A stretch of 64,000 nucleotides of DNA from NCBI GenBank assembly GCA_964035575.1, contig OZ037918.1, forward strand, positions 1,116,001 through 1,180,000, written 5' to 3'. Under the pieces are notes generated by a model that made no database searches, was not told where the DNA came from, and saw nothing but the letters and a program-made list of their open reading frames with translations. This document shows positions 50,601-63,784 of the stretch, piece after piece. Both the position numbers and the translations under genes were made by a program. The number at the start of each line of letters is the position of its first letter. Position 1 is the first letter of the stretch. The DNA is from Rhynchopus sp. YZ270_cl-10 (Eukaryota > Euglenozoa > Diplonemea > Diplonemida > Diplonemidae).

Positions 50601-53600
50601 CATGACCCAGTAAGGTTACTATGGGCCCCATGGGACATATACACCCGAATACCAGGCCGTATTTTCAAAAAGTTGATAATCCCAGTATATGGTATGGCCC
50701 TGTGGTACGAAATTTTTGGCCGAAAAAATCGACCAAAAAATCGTCATTTTTGGGGGTCACGGTGACAAAAAGTTGCATTTTTTCACGAAAAATGGTCGGA
50801 ATGTGACTTGAATGGGCTCTAATGGGTATATTATGCACATAACATACCTAAATTATGTCGATATTTCACCGGCGGAGCCGAAAAAATCGATTTTCAGGGT
50901 GTGCAAAACTGTAAAAATGACGAAAATCGGAAAAATGACGATTTTTTGGTGAAAATATTTTTCACAGAAAATCGAATTTTACTATTAAGATTGGCTTTGG
51001 GCATGACCCAGTAAGGTTACTATGGGCCCCATGGGACATATACACCCGAATACCAGGCCGTATTTTCAAAAAGTTGATAATCCCAGTATATGGTATGGCC
51101 CTGTGGTACGAAATTTTTGGCCGAAAAAATCGACCAAAAAATCGTCATTTTTGGGGGTCACGGTGACAAAAAGTTGCATTTTTTCACGAAAAATGGTCGG
51201 AATGTGACTTGAATGGGCTCTAATGGGTATATTATGCACATAACATACCTAAATTATGTCGATATTTCACCGGCGGAGCCGAAAAAATCGATTTTCAGGG
51301 TGTGCAAAACTGTAAAAATGACGAAAATCGGAAAAATGACGATTTTTTGGTGAAAATATTTTTCACAGAAAATCGAATTTTACTATTAAGATTGGCTTTG
51401 GGCATGACCCAGTAAGGTTACTATGGGCCCCATGGGACATATACACCCGAATACCAGGCCGTATTTTCAAAAAGTTGATAATCCCAGTATATGGTATGGC
51501 CCTGTGGTACGAAATTTTTGGCCGAAAAAATCGACCAAAAAATCGTCATTTTTGGGGGTCACGGTGACAAAAAGTTGCATTTTTTCACGAAAAATGGTCG
51601 GAATGTGACTTGAATGGGCTCTAATGGGTATATTATGCACATAACATACCTAAATTATGTCGATATTTCACCGGCGGAGCCGAAAAAATCGATTTTCAGG
51701 GTGTGCAAAACTGTAAAAATGACGAAAATCGGAAAAATGACGATTTTTTGGTGAAAATATTTTTCACAGAAAATCGAATTTTACTATTAAGATTGGCTTT
51801 GGGCATGACCCAGTAAGGTTACTATGGGCCCCATGGGACATATACACCCGAATACCAGGCCGTATTTTCAAAAAGTTGATAATCCCAGTATATGGTATGG
51901 CCCTGTGGTACGAAATTTTTGGCCGAAAAAATCGACCAAAAAATCGTCATTTTTGGGGGTCACGGTGACAAAAAGTTGCATTTTTTCACGAAAAATGGTC
52001 GGAATGTGACTTGAATGGGCTCTAATGGGTATATTATGCACATAACATACCTAAATTATGTCGATATTTCACCGGCGGAGCCGAAAAAATCGATTTTCAG
52101 GGTGTGCAAAACTGTAAAAATGACGAAAATCGGAAAAATGACGATTTTTTGGTGAAAATATTTTTCACAGAAAATCGAATTTTACTATTAAGATTGGCTT
52201 TGGGCATGACCCAGTAAGGTTACTATGGGCCCCATGGGACATATACACCCGAATACCAGGCCGTATTTTCAAAAAGTTGATAATCCCAGTATATGGTATG
52301 GCCCTGTGGTACGAAATTTTTGGCCGAAAAAATCGACCAAAAAATCGTCATTTTTGGGGGTCACGGTGACAAAAAGTTGCATTTTTTCACGAAAAATGGT
52401 CGGAATGTGACTTGAATGGGCTCTAATGGGTATATTATGCACATAACATACCTAAATTATGTCGATATTTCACCGGCGGAGCCGAAAAAATCGATTTTCA
52501 GGGTGTGCAAAACTGTAAAAATGACGAAAATCGGAAAAATGACGATTTTTTGGTGAAAATATTTTTCACAGAAAATCGAATTTTACTATTAAGATTGGCT
52601 TTGGGCATGACCCAGTAAGGTTACTATGGGCCCCATGGGACATATACACCCGAATACCAGGCCGTATTTTCAAAAAGTTGATAATCCCAGTATATGGTAT
52701 GGCCCTGTGGTACGAAATTTTTGGCCGAAAAAATCGACCAAAAAATCGTCATTTTTGGGGGTCACGGTGACAAAAAGTTGCATTTTTTCACGAAAAATGG
52801 TCGGAATGTGACTTGAATGGGCTCTAATGGGTATATTATGCACATAACATACCTAAATTATGTCGATATTTCACCGGCGGAGCCGAAAAAATCGATTTTC
52901 AGGGTGTGCAAAACTGTAAAAATGACGAAAATCGGAAAAATGACGATTTTTTGGTGAAAATATTTTTCACAGAAAATCGAATTTTACTATTAAGATTGGC
53001 TTTGGGCATGACCCAGTAAGGTTACTATGGGCCCCATGGGACATATACACCCGAATACCAGGCCGTATTTTCAAAAAGTTGATAATCCCAGTATATGGTA
53101 TGGCCCTGTGGTACGAAATTTTTGGCCGAAAAAATCGACCAAAAAATCGTCATTTTTGGGGGTCACGGTGACAAAAAGTTGCATTTTTTCACGAAAAATG
53201 GTCGGAATGTGACTTGAATGGGCTCTAATGGGTATATTATGCACATAACATACCTAAATTATGTCGATATTTCACCGGCGGAGCCGAAAAAATCGATTTT
53301 CAGGGTGTGCAAAACTGTAAAAATGACGAAAATCGGAAAAATGACGATTTTTTGGTGAAAATATTTTTCACAGAAAATCGAATTTTACTATTAAGATTGG
53401 CTTTGGGCATGACCCAGTAAGGTTACTATGGGCCCCATGGGACATATACACCCGAATACCAGGCCGTATTTTCAAAAAGTTGATAATCCCAGTATATGGT
53501 ATGGCCCTGTGGTACGAAATTTTTGGCCGAAAAAATCGACCAAAAAATCGTCATTTTTGGGGGTCACGGTGACAAAAAGTTGCATTTTTTCACGAAAAAT

Positions 53601-56600
53601 GGTCGGAATGTGACTTGAATGGGCTCTAATGGGTATATTATGCACATAACATACCTAAATTATGTCGATATTTCACCGGCGGAGCCGAAAAAATCGATTT
53701 TCAGGGTGTGCAAAACTGTAAAAATGACGAAAATCGGAAAAATGACGATTTTTTGGTGAAAATATTTTTCACAGAAAATCGAATTTTACTATTAAGATTG
53801 GCTTTGGGCATGACCCAGTAAGGTTACTATGGGCCCCATGGGACATATACACCCGAATACCAGGCCGTATTTTCAAAAAGTTGATAATCCCAGTATATGG
53901 TATGGCCCTGTGGTACGAAATTTTTGGCCGAAAAAATCGACCAAAAAATCGTCATTTTTGGGGGTCACGGTGACAAAAAGTTGCATTTTTTCACGAAAAA
54001 TGGTCGGAATGTGACTTGAATGGGCTCTAATGGGTATATTATGCACATAACATACCTAAATTATGTCGATATTTCACCGGCGGAGCCGAATAAATCGATT
54101 TTCAGGGTGTGCAAAACTGTAAAAATGACGAAAATCGGAAAAATGACGATTTTTTGGTGAAAATATTTTTCACAGAAAATCGAATTTTACTATTAAGATT
54201 GGCTTTGGGCATGACCCAGTAAGGTTACTATGGGCCCCATGGGACATATACACCCGAATACCAGGCCGTATTTTCAAAAAGTTGATAATCCCAGTATATG
54301 GTATGGCCCTGTGGTACGAAATTTTTGGCCGAAAAAATCGACCAAAAAATCGTCATTTTTGGGGGTCACGGTGACAAAAAGTTGCATTTTTTCACGAAAA
54401 ATGGTCGGAATGTGACTTGAATGGGCTCTAATGGGTATATTATGCACATAACATACCTAAATTATGTCGATATTTCACCGGCGGAGCCGAAAAAATCGAT
54501 TTTCAGGGTGTGCAAAACTGTAAAAATGACGAAAATCGGAAAAATGACGATTTTTTGGTGAAAATATTTTTCACAGAAAATCGAATTTTACTATTAAGAT
54601 TGGCTTTGGGCATGACCCAGTAAGGTTACTATGGGCCCCATGGGACATATACACCCGAATACCAGGCCGTATTTTCAAAAAGTTGATAATCCCAGTATAT
54701 GGTATGGCCCTGTGGTACGAAATTTTTGGCCGAAAAAATCGACCAAAAAATCGTCATTTTTGGGGGTCACGGTGACAAAAAGTTGCATTTTTTCACGAAA
54801 AATGGTCGGAATGTGACTTGAATGGGCTCTAATGGGTATATTATGCACATAACATACCTAAATTATGTCGATATTTCACCGGCGGAGCCGAAAAAATCGA
54901 TTTTCAGGGTGTGCAAAACTGTAAAAATGACGAAAATCGGAAAAATGACGATTTTTTGGTGAAAATATTTTTCACAGAAAATCGAATTTTACTATTAAGA
55001 TTGGCTTTGGGCATGACCCAGTAAGGTTACTATGGGCCCCATGGGACATATACACCCGAATACCAGGCCGTATTTTCAAAAAGTTGATAATCCCAGTATA
55101 TGGTATGGCCCTGTGGTACGAAATTTTTGGCCGAAAAAATCGACCAAAAAATCGTCATTTTTGGGGGTCACGGTGACAAAAAGTTGCATTTTTTCACGAA
55201 AAATGGTCGGAATGTGACTTGAATGGGCTCTAATGGGTATATTATGCACATAACATACCTAAATTATGTCGATATTTCACCGGCGGAGCCGAAAAAATCG
55301 ATTTTCAGGGTGTGCAAAACTGTAAAAATGACGAAAATCGGAAAAATGACGATTTTTTGGTGAAAATATTTTTCACAGAAAATCGAATTTTACTATTAAG
55401 ATTGGCTTTGGGCATGACCCAGTAAGGTTACTATGGGCCCCATGGGACATATACACCCGAATACCAGGCCGTATTTTCAAAAAGTTGATAATCCCAGTAT
55501 ATGGTATGGCCCTGTGGTACGAAATTTTTGGCCGAAAAAATCGACCAAAAAATCGTCATTTTTGGGGGTCACGGTGACAAAAAGTTGCATTTTTTCACGA
55601 AAAATGGTCGGAATGTGACTTGAATGGGCTCTAATGGGTATATTATGCACATAACATACCTAAATTATGTCGATATTTCACCGGCGGAGCCGAAAAAATC
55701 GATTTTCAGGGTGTGCAAAACTGTAAAAATGACGAAAATCGGAAAAATGACGATTTTTTGGTGAAAATATTTTTCACAGAAAATCGAATTTTACTATTAA
55801 GATTGGCTTTGGGCATGACCCAGTAAGGTTACTATGGGCCCCATGGGACATATACACCCGAATACCAGGCCGTATTTTCAAAAAGTTGATAATCCCAGTA
55901 TATGGTATGGCCCTGTGGTACGAAATTTTTGGCCGAAAAAATCGACCAAAAAATCGTCATTTTTGGGGGTCACGGTGACAAAAAGTTGCATTTTTTCACG
56001 AAAAATGGTCGGAATGTGACTTGAATGGGCTCTAATGGGTATATTATGCACATAACATACCTAAATTATGTCGATATTTCACCGGCGGAGCCGAAAAAAT
56101 CGATTTTCAGGGTGTGCAAAACTGTAAAAATGACGAAAATCGGAAAAATGACGATTTTTTGGTGAAAATATTTTTCACAGAAAATCGAATTTTACTATTA
56201 AGATTGGCTTTGGGCATGACCCAGTAAGGTTACTATGGGCCCCATGGGACATATACACCCGAATACCAGGCCGTATTTTCAAAAAGTTGATAATCCCAGT
56301 ATATGGTATGGCCCTGTGGTACGAAATTTTTGGCCGAAAAAATCGACCAAAAAATCGTCATTTTTGGGGGTCACGGTGACAAAAAGTTGCATTTTTTCAC
56401 GAAAAATGGTCGGAATGTGACTTGAATGGGCTCTAATGGGTATATTATGCACATAACATACCTAAATTATGTCGATATTTCACCGGCGGAGCCGAAAAAA
56501 TCGATTTTCAGGGTGTGCAAAACTGTAAAAATGACGAAAATCGGAAAAATGACGATTTTTTGGTGAAAATATTTTTCACAGAAAATCGAATTTTACTATT

Positions 56601-59339
56601 AAGATTGGCTTTGGGCATGACCCAGTAAGGTTACTATGGGCCCCATGGGACATATACACCCGAATACCAGGCCGTATTTTCAAAAAGTTGATAATCCCAG
56701 TATATGGTATGGCCCTGTGGTACGAAATTTTTGGCCGAAAAAATCGACCAAAAAATCGTCATTTTTGGGGGTCACGGTGACAAAAAGTTGCATTTTTTCA
56801 CGAAAAATGGTCGGAATGTGACTTGAATGGGCTCTAATGGGTATATTATGCACATAACATACCTAAATTATGTCGATATTTCACCGGCGGAGCCGAAAAA
56901 ATCGATTTTCAGGGTGTGCAAAACTGTAAAAATGACGAAAATCGGAAAAATGACGATTTTTTGGTGAAAATATTTTTCACAGAAAATCGAATTTTACTAT
57001 TAAGATTGGCTTTGGGCATGACCCAGTAAGGTTACTATGGGCCCCATGGGACATATACACCCGAATACCAGGCCGTATTTTCAAAAAGTTGATAATCCCA
57101 GTATATGGTATGGCCCTGTGGTACGAAATTTTTGGCCGAAAAAATCGACCAAAAAATCGTCATTTTTGGGGGTCACGGTGACAAAAAGTTGCATTTTTTC
57201 ACGAAAAATGGTCGGAATGTGACTTGAATGGGCTCTAATGGGTATATTATGCACATAACATACCTAAATTATGTCGATATTTCACCGGCGGAGCCGAAAA
57301 AATCGATTTTCAGGGTGTGCAAAACTGTAAAAATGACGAAAATCGGAAAAATGACGATTTTTTGGTGAAAATATTTTTCACAGAAAATCGAATTTTACTA
57401 TTAAGATTGGCTTTGGGCATGACCCAGTAAGGTTACTATGGGCCCCATGGGACATATACACCCGAATACCAGGCCGTATTTTCAAAAAGTTGATAATCCC
57501 AGTATATGGTATGGCCCTGTGGTACGAAATTTTTGGCCGAAAAAATCGACCAAAAAATCGTCATTTTTGGGGGTCACGGTGACAAAAAGTTGCATTTTTT
57601 CACGAAAAATGGTCGGAATGTGACTTGAATGGGCTCTAATGGGTATATTATGCACATAACATACCTAAATTATGTCGATATTTCACCGGCGGAGCCGAAA
57701 AAATCGATTTTCAGGGTGTGCAAAACTGTAAAAATGACGAAAATCGGAAAAATGACGATTTTTTGGTGAAAATATTTTTCACAGAAAATCGAATTTTACT
57801 ATTAAGATTGGCTTTGGGCATGACCCAGTAAGGTTACTATGGGCCCCATGGGACATATACACCCGAATACCAGGCCGTATTTTCAAAAAGTTGATAATCC
57901 CAGTATATGGTATGGCCCTGTGGTACGAAATTTTTGGCCGAAAAAATCGACCAAAAAATCGTCATTTTTGGGGGTCACGGTGACAAAAAGTTGCATTTTT
58001 TCACGAAAAATGGTCGGAATGTGACTTGAATGGGCTCTAATGGGTATATTATGCACATAACATACCTAAATTATGTCGATATTTCACCGGCGGAGCCGAA
58101 AAAATCGATTTTCAGGGTGTGCAAAACTGTAAAAATGACGAAAATCGGAAAAATGACGATTTTTTGGTGAAAATATTTTTCACAGAAAATCGAATTTTAC
58201 TATTAAGATTGGCTTTGGGCATGACCCAGTAAGGTTACTATGGGCCCCATGGGACATATACACCCGAATACCAGGCCGTATTTTCAAAAAGTTGATAATC
58301 CCAGTATATGGTATGGCCCTGTGGTACGAAATTTTTGGCCGAAAAAATCGACCAAAAAATCGTCATTTTTGGGGGTCACGGTGACAAAAAGTTGCATTTT
58401 TTCACGAAAAATGGTCGGAATGTGACTTGAATGGGCTCTAATGGGTATATTATGCACATAACATACCTAAATTATGTCGATATTTCACCGGCGGAGCCGA
58501 AAAAATCGATTTTCAGGGTGTGCAAAACTGTAAAAATGACGAAAATCGGAAAAATGACGATTTTTTGGTGAAAATATTTTTCACAGAAAATCGAATTTTA
58601 CTATTAAGATTGGCTTTGGGCATGACCCAGTAAGGTTACTATGGGCCCCATGGGACATATACACCCGAATACCAGGCCGTATTTTCAAAAAGTTGATAAT
58701 CCCAGTATATGGTATGGCCCTGTGGTACGAAATTTTTGGCCGAAAAAATCGACCAAAAAATCGTCATTTTTGGGGGTCACGGTGACAAAAAGTTGCATTT
58801 TTTCACGAAAAATGGTCGGAATGTGACTTGAATGGGCTCTAATGGGTATATTATGCACATAACATACCTAAATTATGTCGATATTTCACCGGCGGAGCCG
58901 AAAAAATCGATTTTCAGGGTGTGCAAAACTGTAAAAATGACGAAAATCGGAAAAATGACGATTTTTTGGTGAAAATATTTTTCACAGAAAATCGAATTTT
59001 ACTATTAAGATTGGCTTTGGGCATGACCCAGTAAGGTTACTATGGGCCCCATGGGACATATACACCCGAATACCAGGCCGTATTTTCAAAAAGTTGATAA
59101 TCCCAGTATATGGTATGGCCCTGTGGTACGAAATTTTTGGCCGAAAAAATCGACCAAAAAATCGTCATTTTTGGGGGTCACGGTGACAAAAAGTTGCATT
59201 TTTTCACGAAAAATGGTCGGAATGTGACTTGAATGGGCTCTAATGGGTATATTATGCACATAACATACCTAAATTATGTCGATATTTCACCGGCGGAGCC
59301 GAAAAAATCGATTTTCAGGGTGTGCAAAACTGTAAAAAT
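44605..59339 (+). repeat. 401-bp satellite array, ~36.7 units
   Basis: Thirty-six full units and one partial, each exactly 401 bp with no indels. The unit starts TATGGGCCCCATGGGACA. A 61-codon frame recurs in every unit but lacks any recognisable domain and is not considered a gene. The only substitution seen is T for A in the GCCGAAAAAATCG word, present in units 5, 9, 13 and 24. The array ends abruptly at diverged sequence on both sides. It could be centromeric, subtelomeric or other heterochromatin. Confidence 0.97.
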
Positions 59340-62300
59340 CACCAAAATCCCAAAAATCACGATTTTTTTTCAAAAATATTTTTTTCAAAAAAATCGATTT
59401 TAAAATATTGGTTTGGCTTGTGCGGGGACCTGAATCTGGGGCAACATACCCTGTGGGACATACTGGGCCCGATGCAAGGCCGATTTTTCAAAAATATGGT
59501 TGCCCCGGTAGACGGTATGGCCCTGCAGGTCAGTGCATCGGGCCAAAAATCATGAAAAAATCATGATTTTGGGGTCTGGCACCCCATGGGCACATATATC
59601 TGGGGGTGTGAAATATGCATGGAATCGACCGATTGGGGGTGTTATAGGTCCTGGGGGCCCACATGGGCCATATTTCACGCTATTGGGTCACGGGAAAGTG
59701 ATTTTGACATTTTTTCATCGATTTTAGCTGTGAGAACCCTTCAAAAACACTGATTTTGGGGTGTTTCTGAGACGGTACGCTATACCCAGGGTCATATTAG
59801 GTATTAGTCCGGTCGACTTTTTGAAAAAACGACCCCGCAATGGACTCAGGGGTGCCAGATAGTGTATATGCACCAGAATGGATTCACGGGAAAAGTCAAA
59901 ATTGGGTGTCAGATACATGCTGCCATAAGTGACGAATTTCAAAAGTTGAGATTTTTCGAAAATCAGGGTTCAGTACACGCTGTACCCAATCCTGGGGGCC
60001 AAAATTTTCAACTTTTTGAAAAAACGGGCGGTATATGGCCCTAAAGTGTCAAAATGAGTTAATTGCGACCTCGGACGGCCTCCGGAGATGAGTAGAAGTT
60101 TATTTACTGAAAAAAAAAGTCAAAACACAGGCAAAATCCCACCTTCCACAGGTACAGTCAAAACTTTTATCCAGATCTCATGTTTTTTCAAAAAATTTTA
60201 AATTGTTTTTATGACTAACACCTCCGAAATTTTTCCTGATAAGATGGAATATGGTCCTGTCGTAGTATGCAGTGTGTTTGCAGGCAAAAATTTGCATTTT
60301 CTCGCCCCAGACATTTTTTTATACATAAAAGTGCATAAAGGGACCCCTGACCCCAAAATCCGGGTTCCAGCTTTTTGAAGGGGTCACCCTACAGGCCACC
60401 TCAAAAAGTTGGCCCGTAGGGCCAACTTTTTGAAAAAACGGGGTTGCGATGTGTCCTGGGGGCCCGAAGGGCCCCCAGGACACATCGCTGGGAAAAAAAT
60501 ATTAGGTTTTTGGGGGTCTATATAGGGTTGCTGTGGGGGTCACATGGCCGAAAAATGGCCATTTTTGGCCATTTTTTTAAGGTAAAAAATCCACTTTTTT
60601 TTTGTACATCCCCTTGCCCCCGGTAAAATTTACCAAACATATGGCCCTGTTGGACATACTGGGCCCATGAGTCGGTCGCTGGATCACCAAACTAGTTGCC
60701 CTATTTGCTAAAATCATGTTTTCAGGGTCAAAAATAGGGTGTTTTTTAGGGTCAAAAATAGGGTGTTTTTCAGGGGTATGTTAACCACGTATGTGTCTTA
60801 GGGACCAAATTTTCCAGGAATGTGAACCAATCGGGTCGCAATGGGTCCAGGGGGCCCGGAGGGCCCCCATGCAGGGAAAATTTGCAACAATCCTGGGCAA
60901 TGCTGGGGGCCGATAGGGTGTGCCTATACACGTGTTTTTACGTGTTTTTGGGCACTTTTCAGGATTTTCGAAAATTTTTGCAACACCAAAATCAAAAATT
61001 TCGGTCTAGGAGGCCCATATCTGGAAAAAATCGATATTCCAATGGCCTCATTGGGACATATTGGGCCCAGGACCCTATTTTCAGGTCCCAGGAAAAGCCA
61101 AAACAATAAAAAAAATAGCTCAGGCGACCCCCAAAAATAGGCGAAAAACAGCCATTTTTAGGGTGTTTTTTAGGGGTATTTTTACACACACAAATTGTTT
61201 ACCATAGCACACCCCCAGGCTGCCTCAAAATTTTATCTTTATTTGATTTTTCCAACCCACATAGGGGTATTGGAGGCACAACTTTCACCAAGCCTGGGGA
61301 ATTCGGCACTGCACACACACAACTGAAAAAGGCAAAAATCACCTGTTTTTCAAGGTGTCGCAGAGTAAATGTTGTTCCTTAAAAACCAAATTTTTTCTAA
61401 AAAATAGGCCCTGCGGGTGAAAAAACGACACTATGGGGGGTATTCCAGGGTGTGGGGGCCCCAAAAATCCGGTTTAAGACCACGAGAGGGTCCGAATACA
61501 CACCTGAGAAGGTCCCGGGGAGTAAAAAAATGGCCATTTTTGGGGGGTCAAAATCTCACTTTTTGGGGGGATGTTTGTATACCCAGTACCGACCCACTAG
61601 CTGGGATGCCCAACTTTTCGCGAATATGGGGGCCCGTAGGGCCCCCGGGGCCCAGGGGGCCCAAAATATCGTGTTGCAGATGCCAGGAGAACATGTTTCA
61701 ATATTTTGGATACATTTTTCCATAAGGTCATTTTCAAAAGCACTGATTTTAGGGGTATTGAGCGAGGTACCCATACCCATGGGTTATCCTATATATTAGT
61801 TTTCACTCGGATGTGAAAAAACGATGTCGCAATGGATTCAGGGGGCCCAAATAGGGTATATGGCCCAGGAAATTTTCAAAAAGTTGACCCAACCAGGTAT
61901 ACAGGCATACAAGCCGGTAGGTCAACAGATAGGGTGTTTTCCGCACCCAAAATATGGGGTCATGACCATGTGGGTCAGACCTGAATTGATAAATGTTTCG
62001 CACAGGTTTTCGCGAATACCCCCTCTATTCCGAATGCGCTACAAGAGTTTTAAATTTTTGGCTATTTAGATTCACTTTTAAAAACAAAATGGGTCTCCAG
62101 AACACACATGAGGTTCACATGTACCTCTACAGAAACCTTGGTTTTGGTCGGATTTTGAGGCCAATTTTTGGGTTCCCACCAATTTCCTAGGGTATACTGG
62201 GATATTGCCCGTGTGTCCAAAAGTGATTTTTGGGGCCTTAGGACCCCGGAGAATCCATTTAACGGTCGTTTTTGCACCGGAAAGACCTATCTAGTACCCA
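59340..62300 (+). repeat. Diverged relatives of the 401-bp satellite, right flank
   Basis: Degenerate copies are recognised by the recurring GGGACATACTGGGCCC word (near 59456, 60651 and 61048) and by TTTTCAAAAA and ATGGTATGGCCCTG words. The first ~240 bases align base for base with the unit but with many G-to-C and other changes. There is no gene. Confidence 0.65.
60446..60488. repeat. Perfect 20-bp stem with GAA loop
   Basis: The arm GCGATGTGTCCTGGGGGCCC (60446-60465) pairs perfectly with 60469-60488 around GAA. Shorter versions, GGGGGCCC-GNA-GGGCCCCC, occur near 60851 and 61628. Confidence 0.85.
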
Positions 62301-62539
62301 AAAATCGAATTTTCATATTTTTGAAAAAGTGACCAAAAATCGACTTTTTTTGGTAACATTGTATGGCATAAATTATTCTACATAATGTGTGATGCTTGAA
62401 TAAAAACTTACGACCCCATAATGTACTCGGAACTCACCCATGTAATTGTTGAGAAAAAAAAACTTTCCGAAAAAATGAAATTTCAACCCGAATATGCACA
62501 TTTGGGTCATTTTACGGCTATGTAGGTCATTTTGTATGT

Positions 62540-62705
62540 GTTTTTCGATTATATAGGTGATTAGGATATGTGTGATGCTCAGATTAAATCGTAAGACCCC
62601 GCAATTGACTCAAATGTGCCCAAAAACCCTATATACCCAAGATTATTAACTTTTCCAGCATATTGGACATCCTTAGGTATGGTTATAAGCCATGATACGG
62701 CTATT
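62540..62705 (-). repeat. Inverted copy of the left-flank ~170-bp satellite
   Basis: The plus strand reads ATATGTGTGATGCTCAGATT, then CCCGCAATTGACTCAAATG and CCCTATATACCCAAGA, which is the reverse complement of the monomers at 43930-44604. Confidence 0.75.
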
Positions 62706-62816
62706 GCTGGAAAAATAGCCGTAAATTGTGGTTGGTATTGATTTCAGAAATTATGTGATGCTTAGATCATGCCATAGACGCTTTTAATGGATTCATATGA
62801 GCTCATACTACCCATA

Positions 62817-63237
62817 TACCCCTTCAGAAGCCCCTTTTGACTCTTATGAATATCCTTATATAGGCTTCCACTTGTGCAGAACCTTCTCAGTGTACAAGAT
62901 GTTAGGTACAAAAAAACCATCATATTTTTTACACTACTGGCATGCTTCCCAGGACACGTCTGTACTCAGAACGTTGTAGAGAAAAAAGGCAACCAACGAT
63001 TTCTAAAGCTACAGTTTCTGTACTTCATTGGTATGGAAGCATGAAGATTATATCTTCTCACACAACTTTGTCAAACATGGCCAGTCTCGAAAGAGACTGG
63101 CCTTTTTTACGTTAGCATGATCGTCTTGTGCACAACAAGCAAACCCAAAAACACACACGATTCACACATGACATAACACACAAGTGCTTACTGCACCCCA
63201 TTTTTATATCGCCTGCAAAACCATATTTGTGACACTT
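62817..63237 (+). repeat. ~425-bp repeat with terminal hairpin, copy 1
   Basis: Begins near CCCCTTCAGAAGCC and contains GGCAACCAACGATTTCTAAA, the GNRA hairpin and an ACACACGATTC tail. It matches copy 2 starting at 63241. Confidence 0.7.
62983..63108 (+). ncRNA. Candidate small structured RNA, copy 1
   Basis: The conserved block from GGCAACCAACGATTTC ends in a perfect 10-bp stem GGCCAGTCTC-GAAA-GAGACTGGCC (63079-63102) followed by six T residues. A GNRA tetraloop plus T-run is what a Pol III-type transcript end could look like. No A or B box or upstream element could be assigned, so this is a hypothesis. Confidence 0.35.
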
Positions 63238-63590
63238 GTTCCCCTTCAGAAGCCACTGTTGACTCTGTCGAATATCCTTCTGTAGGATCACACTTAAGGA
63301 TATTTTTATGTAGAACCTTCACAGTGACCAAGATGTCAGGTACGAAAAAGCAACCGTATTATAGACATTGGCAGAAGGCTTCCCAGAACAAGTGGGTACC
63401 TAGAACATTGTAGAGAAAAAGGGCAACCAACGATTTCTAAAGCTACAGTTTCTGTACTTCATTGGTATGGAAGCATGAAGATTATTCTTCTCACACAACT
63501 TTGTCAAAACATGGCCAGTTTCGAAAGAGACTGGCCTTTTTTACGTTAACATCACCTTGTGCAAACCCAAAAAACACACATGATTCCCAT
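63238..63590 (+). repeat. ~425-bp repeat with terminal hairpin, copy 2
   Basis: Begins TTCCCCTTCAGAAGCCACTG and is clearly related to copy 1 through the hairpin and the ACACATGATTCCCA tail. It then changes into satellite sequence. Confidence 0.7.
63414..63542 (+). ncRNA. Candidate small structured RNA, copy 2
   Basis: Same block as copy 1. The stem (63513-63536) has one C-to-T change in the 5' arm that turns a C-G pair into a T-G (U-G) pair, so pairing is kept. T(6) follows. Confidence 0.35.
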
Positions 63591-63735
63591 GTTCTTCGAA
63601 TATTTTGGTGATTAGGATATGTGTAATGCTCAGATTAAATTGTACGACCACGCAATTGACTCAAATGAGCCCAAATATCCCGTATTCCCAAGATTTTTGG
63701 ACTTTCGAGCACATTGGGCATCCTTAGGTATGTTT
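63590..63735 (-). repeat. Inverted copy of the left-flank ~170-bp satellite, second
   Basis: Reads GGATATGTGTAATGCTCAGA, CGCAATTGACTCAAATGAGC and TATTCCCAAGATTTTTGG on the plus strand, again the complement of 43930-44604. Confidence 0.7.
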
Positions 63736-63784
63736 ATAAGCCACTCTACGGCTATGTTAGAAAAAAAACCCACCATAATAATGA

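Noticed and set aside
44597-59227. 61-codon frame repeated in each 401-bp satellite unit
   Set aside because: It is repeated only because the DNA is; it has no recognisable domain, and the diverged flanking copies do not preserve the frame.
44605-59339. CRISPR-like array
   Set aside because: Units are contiguous and 401 bp long, with no spacers of unique sequence.
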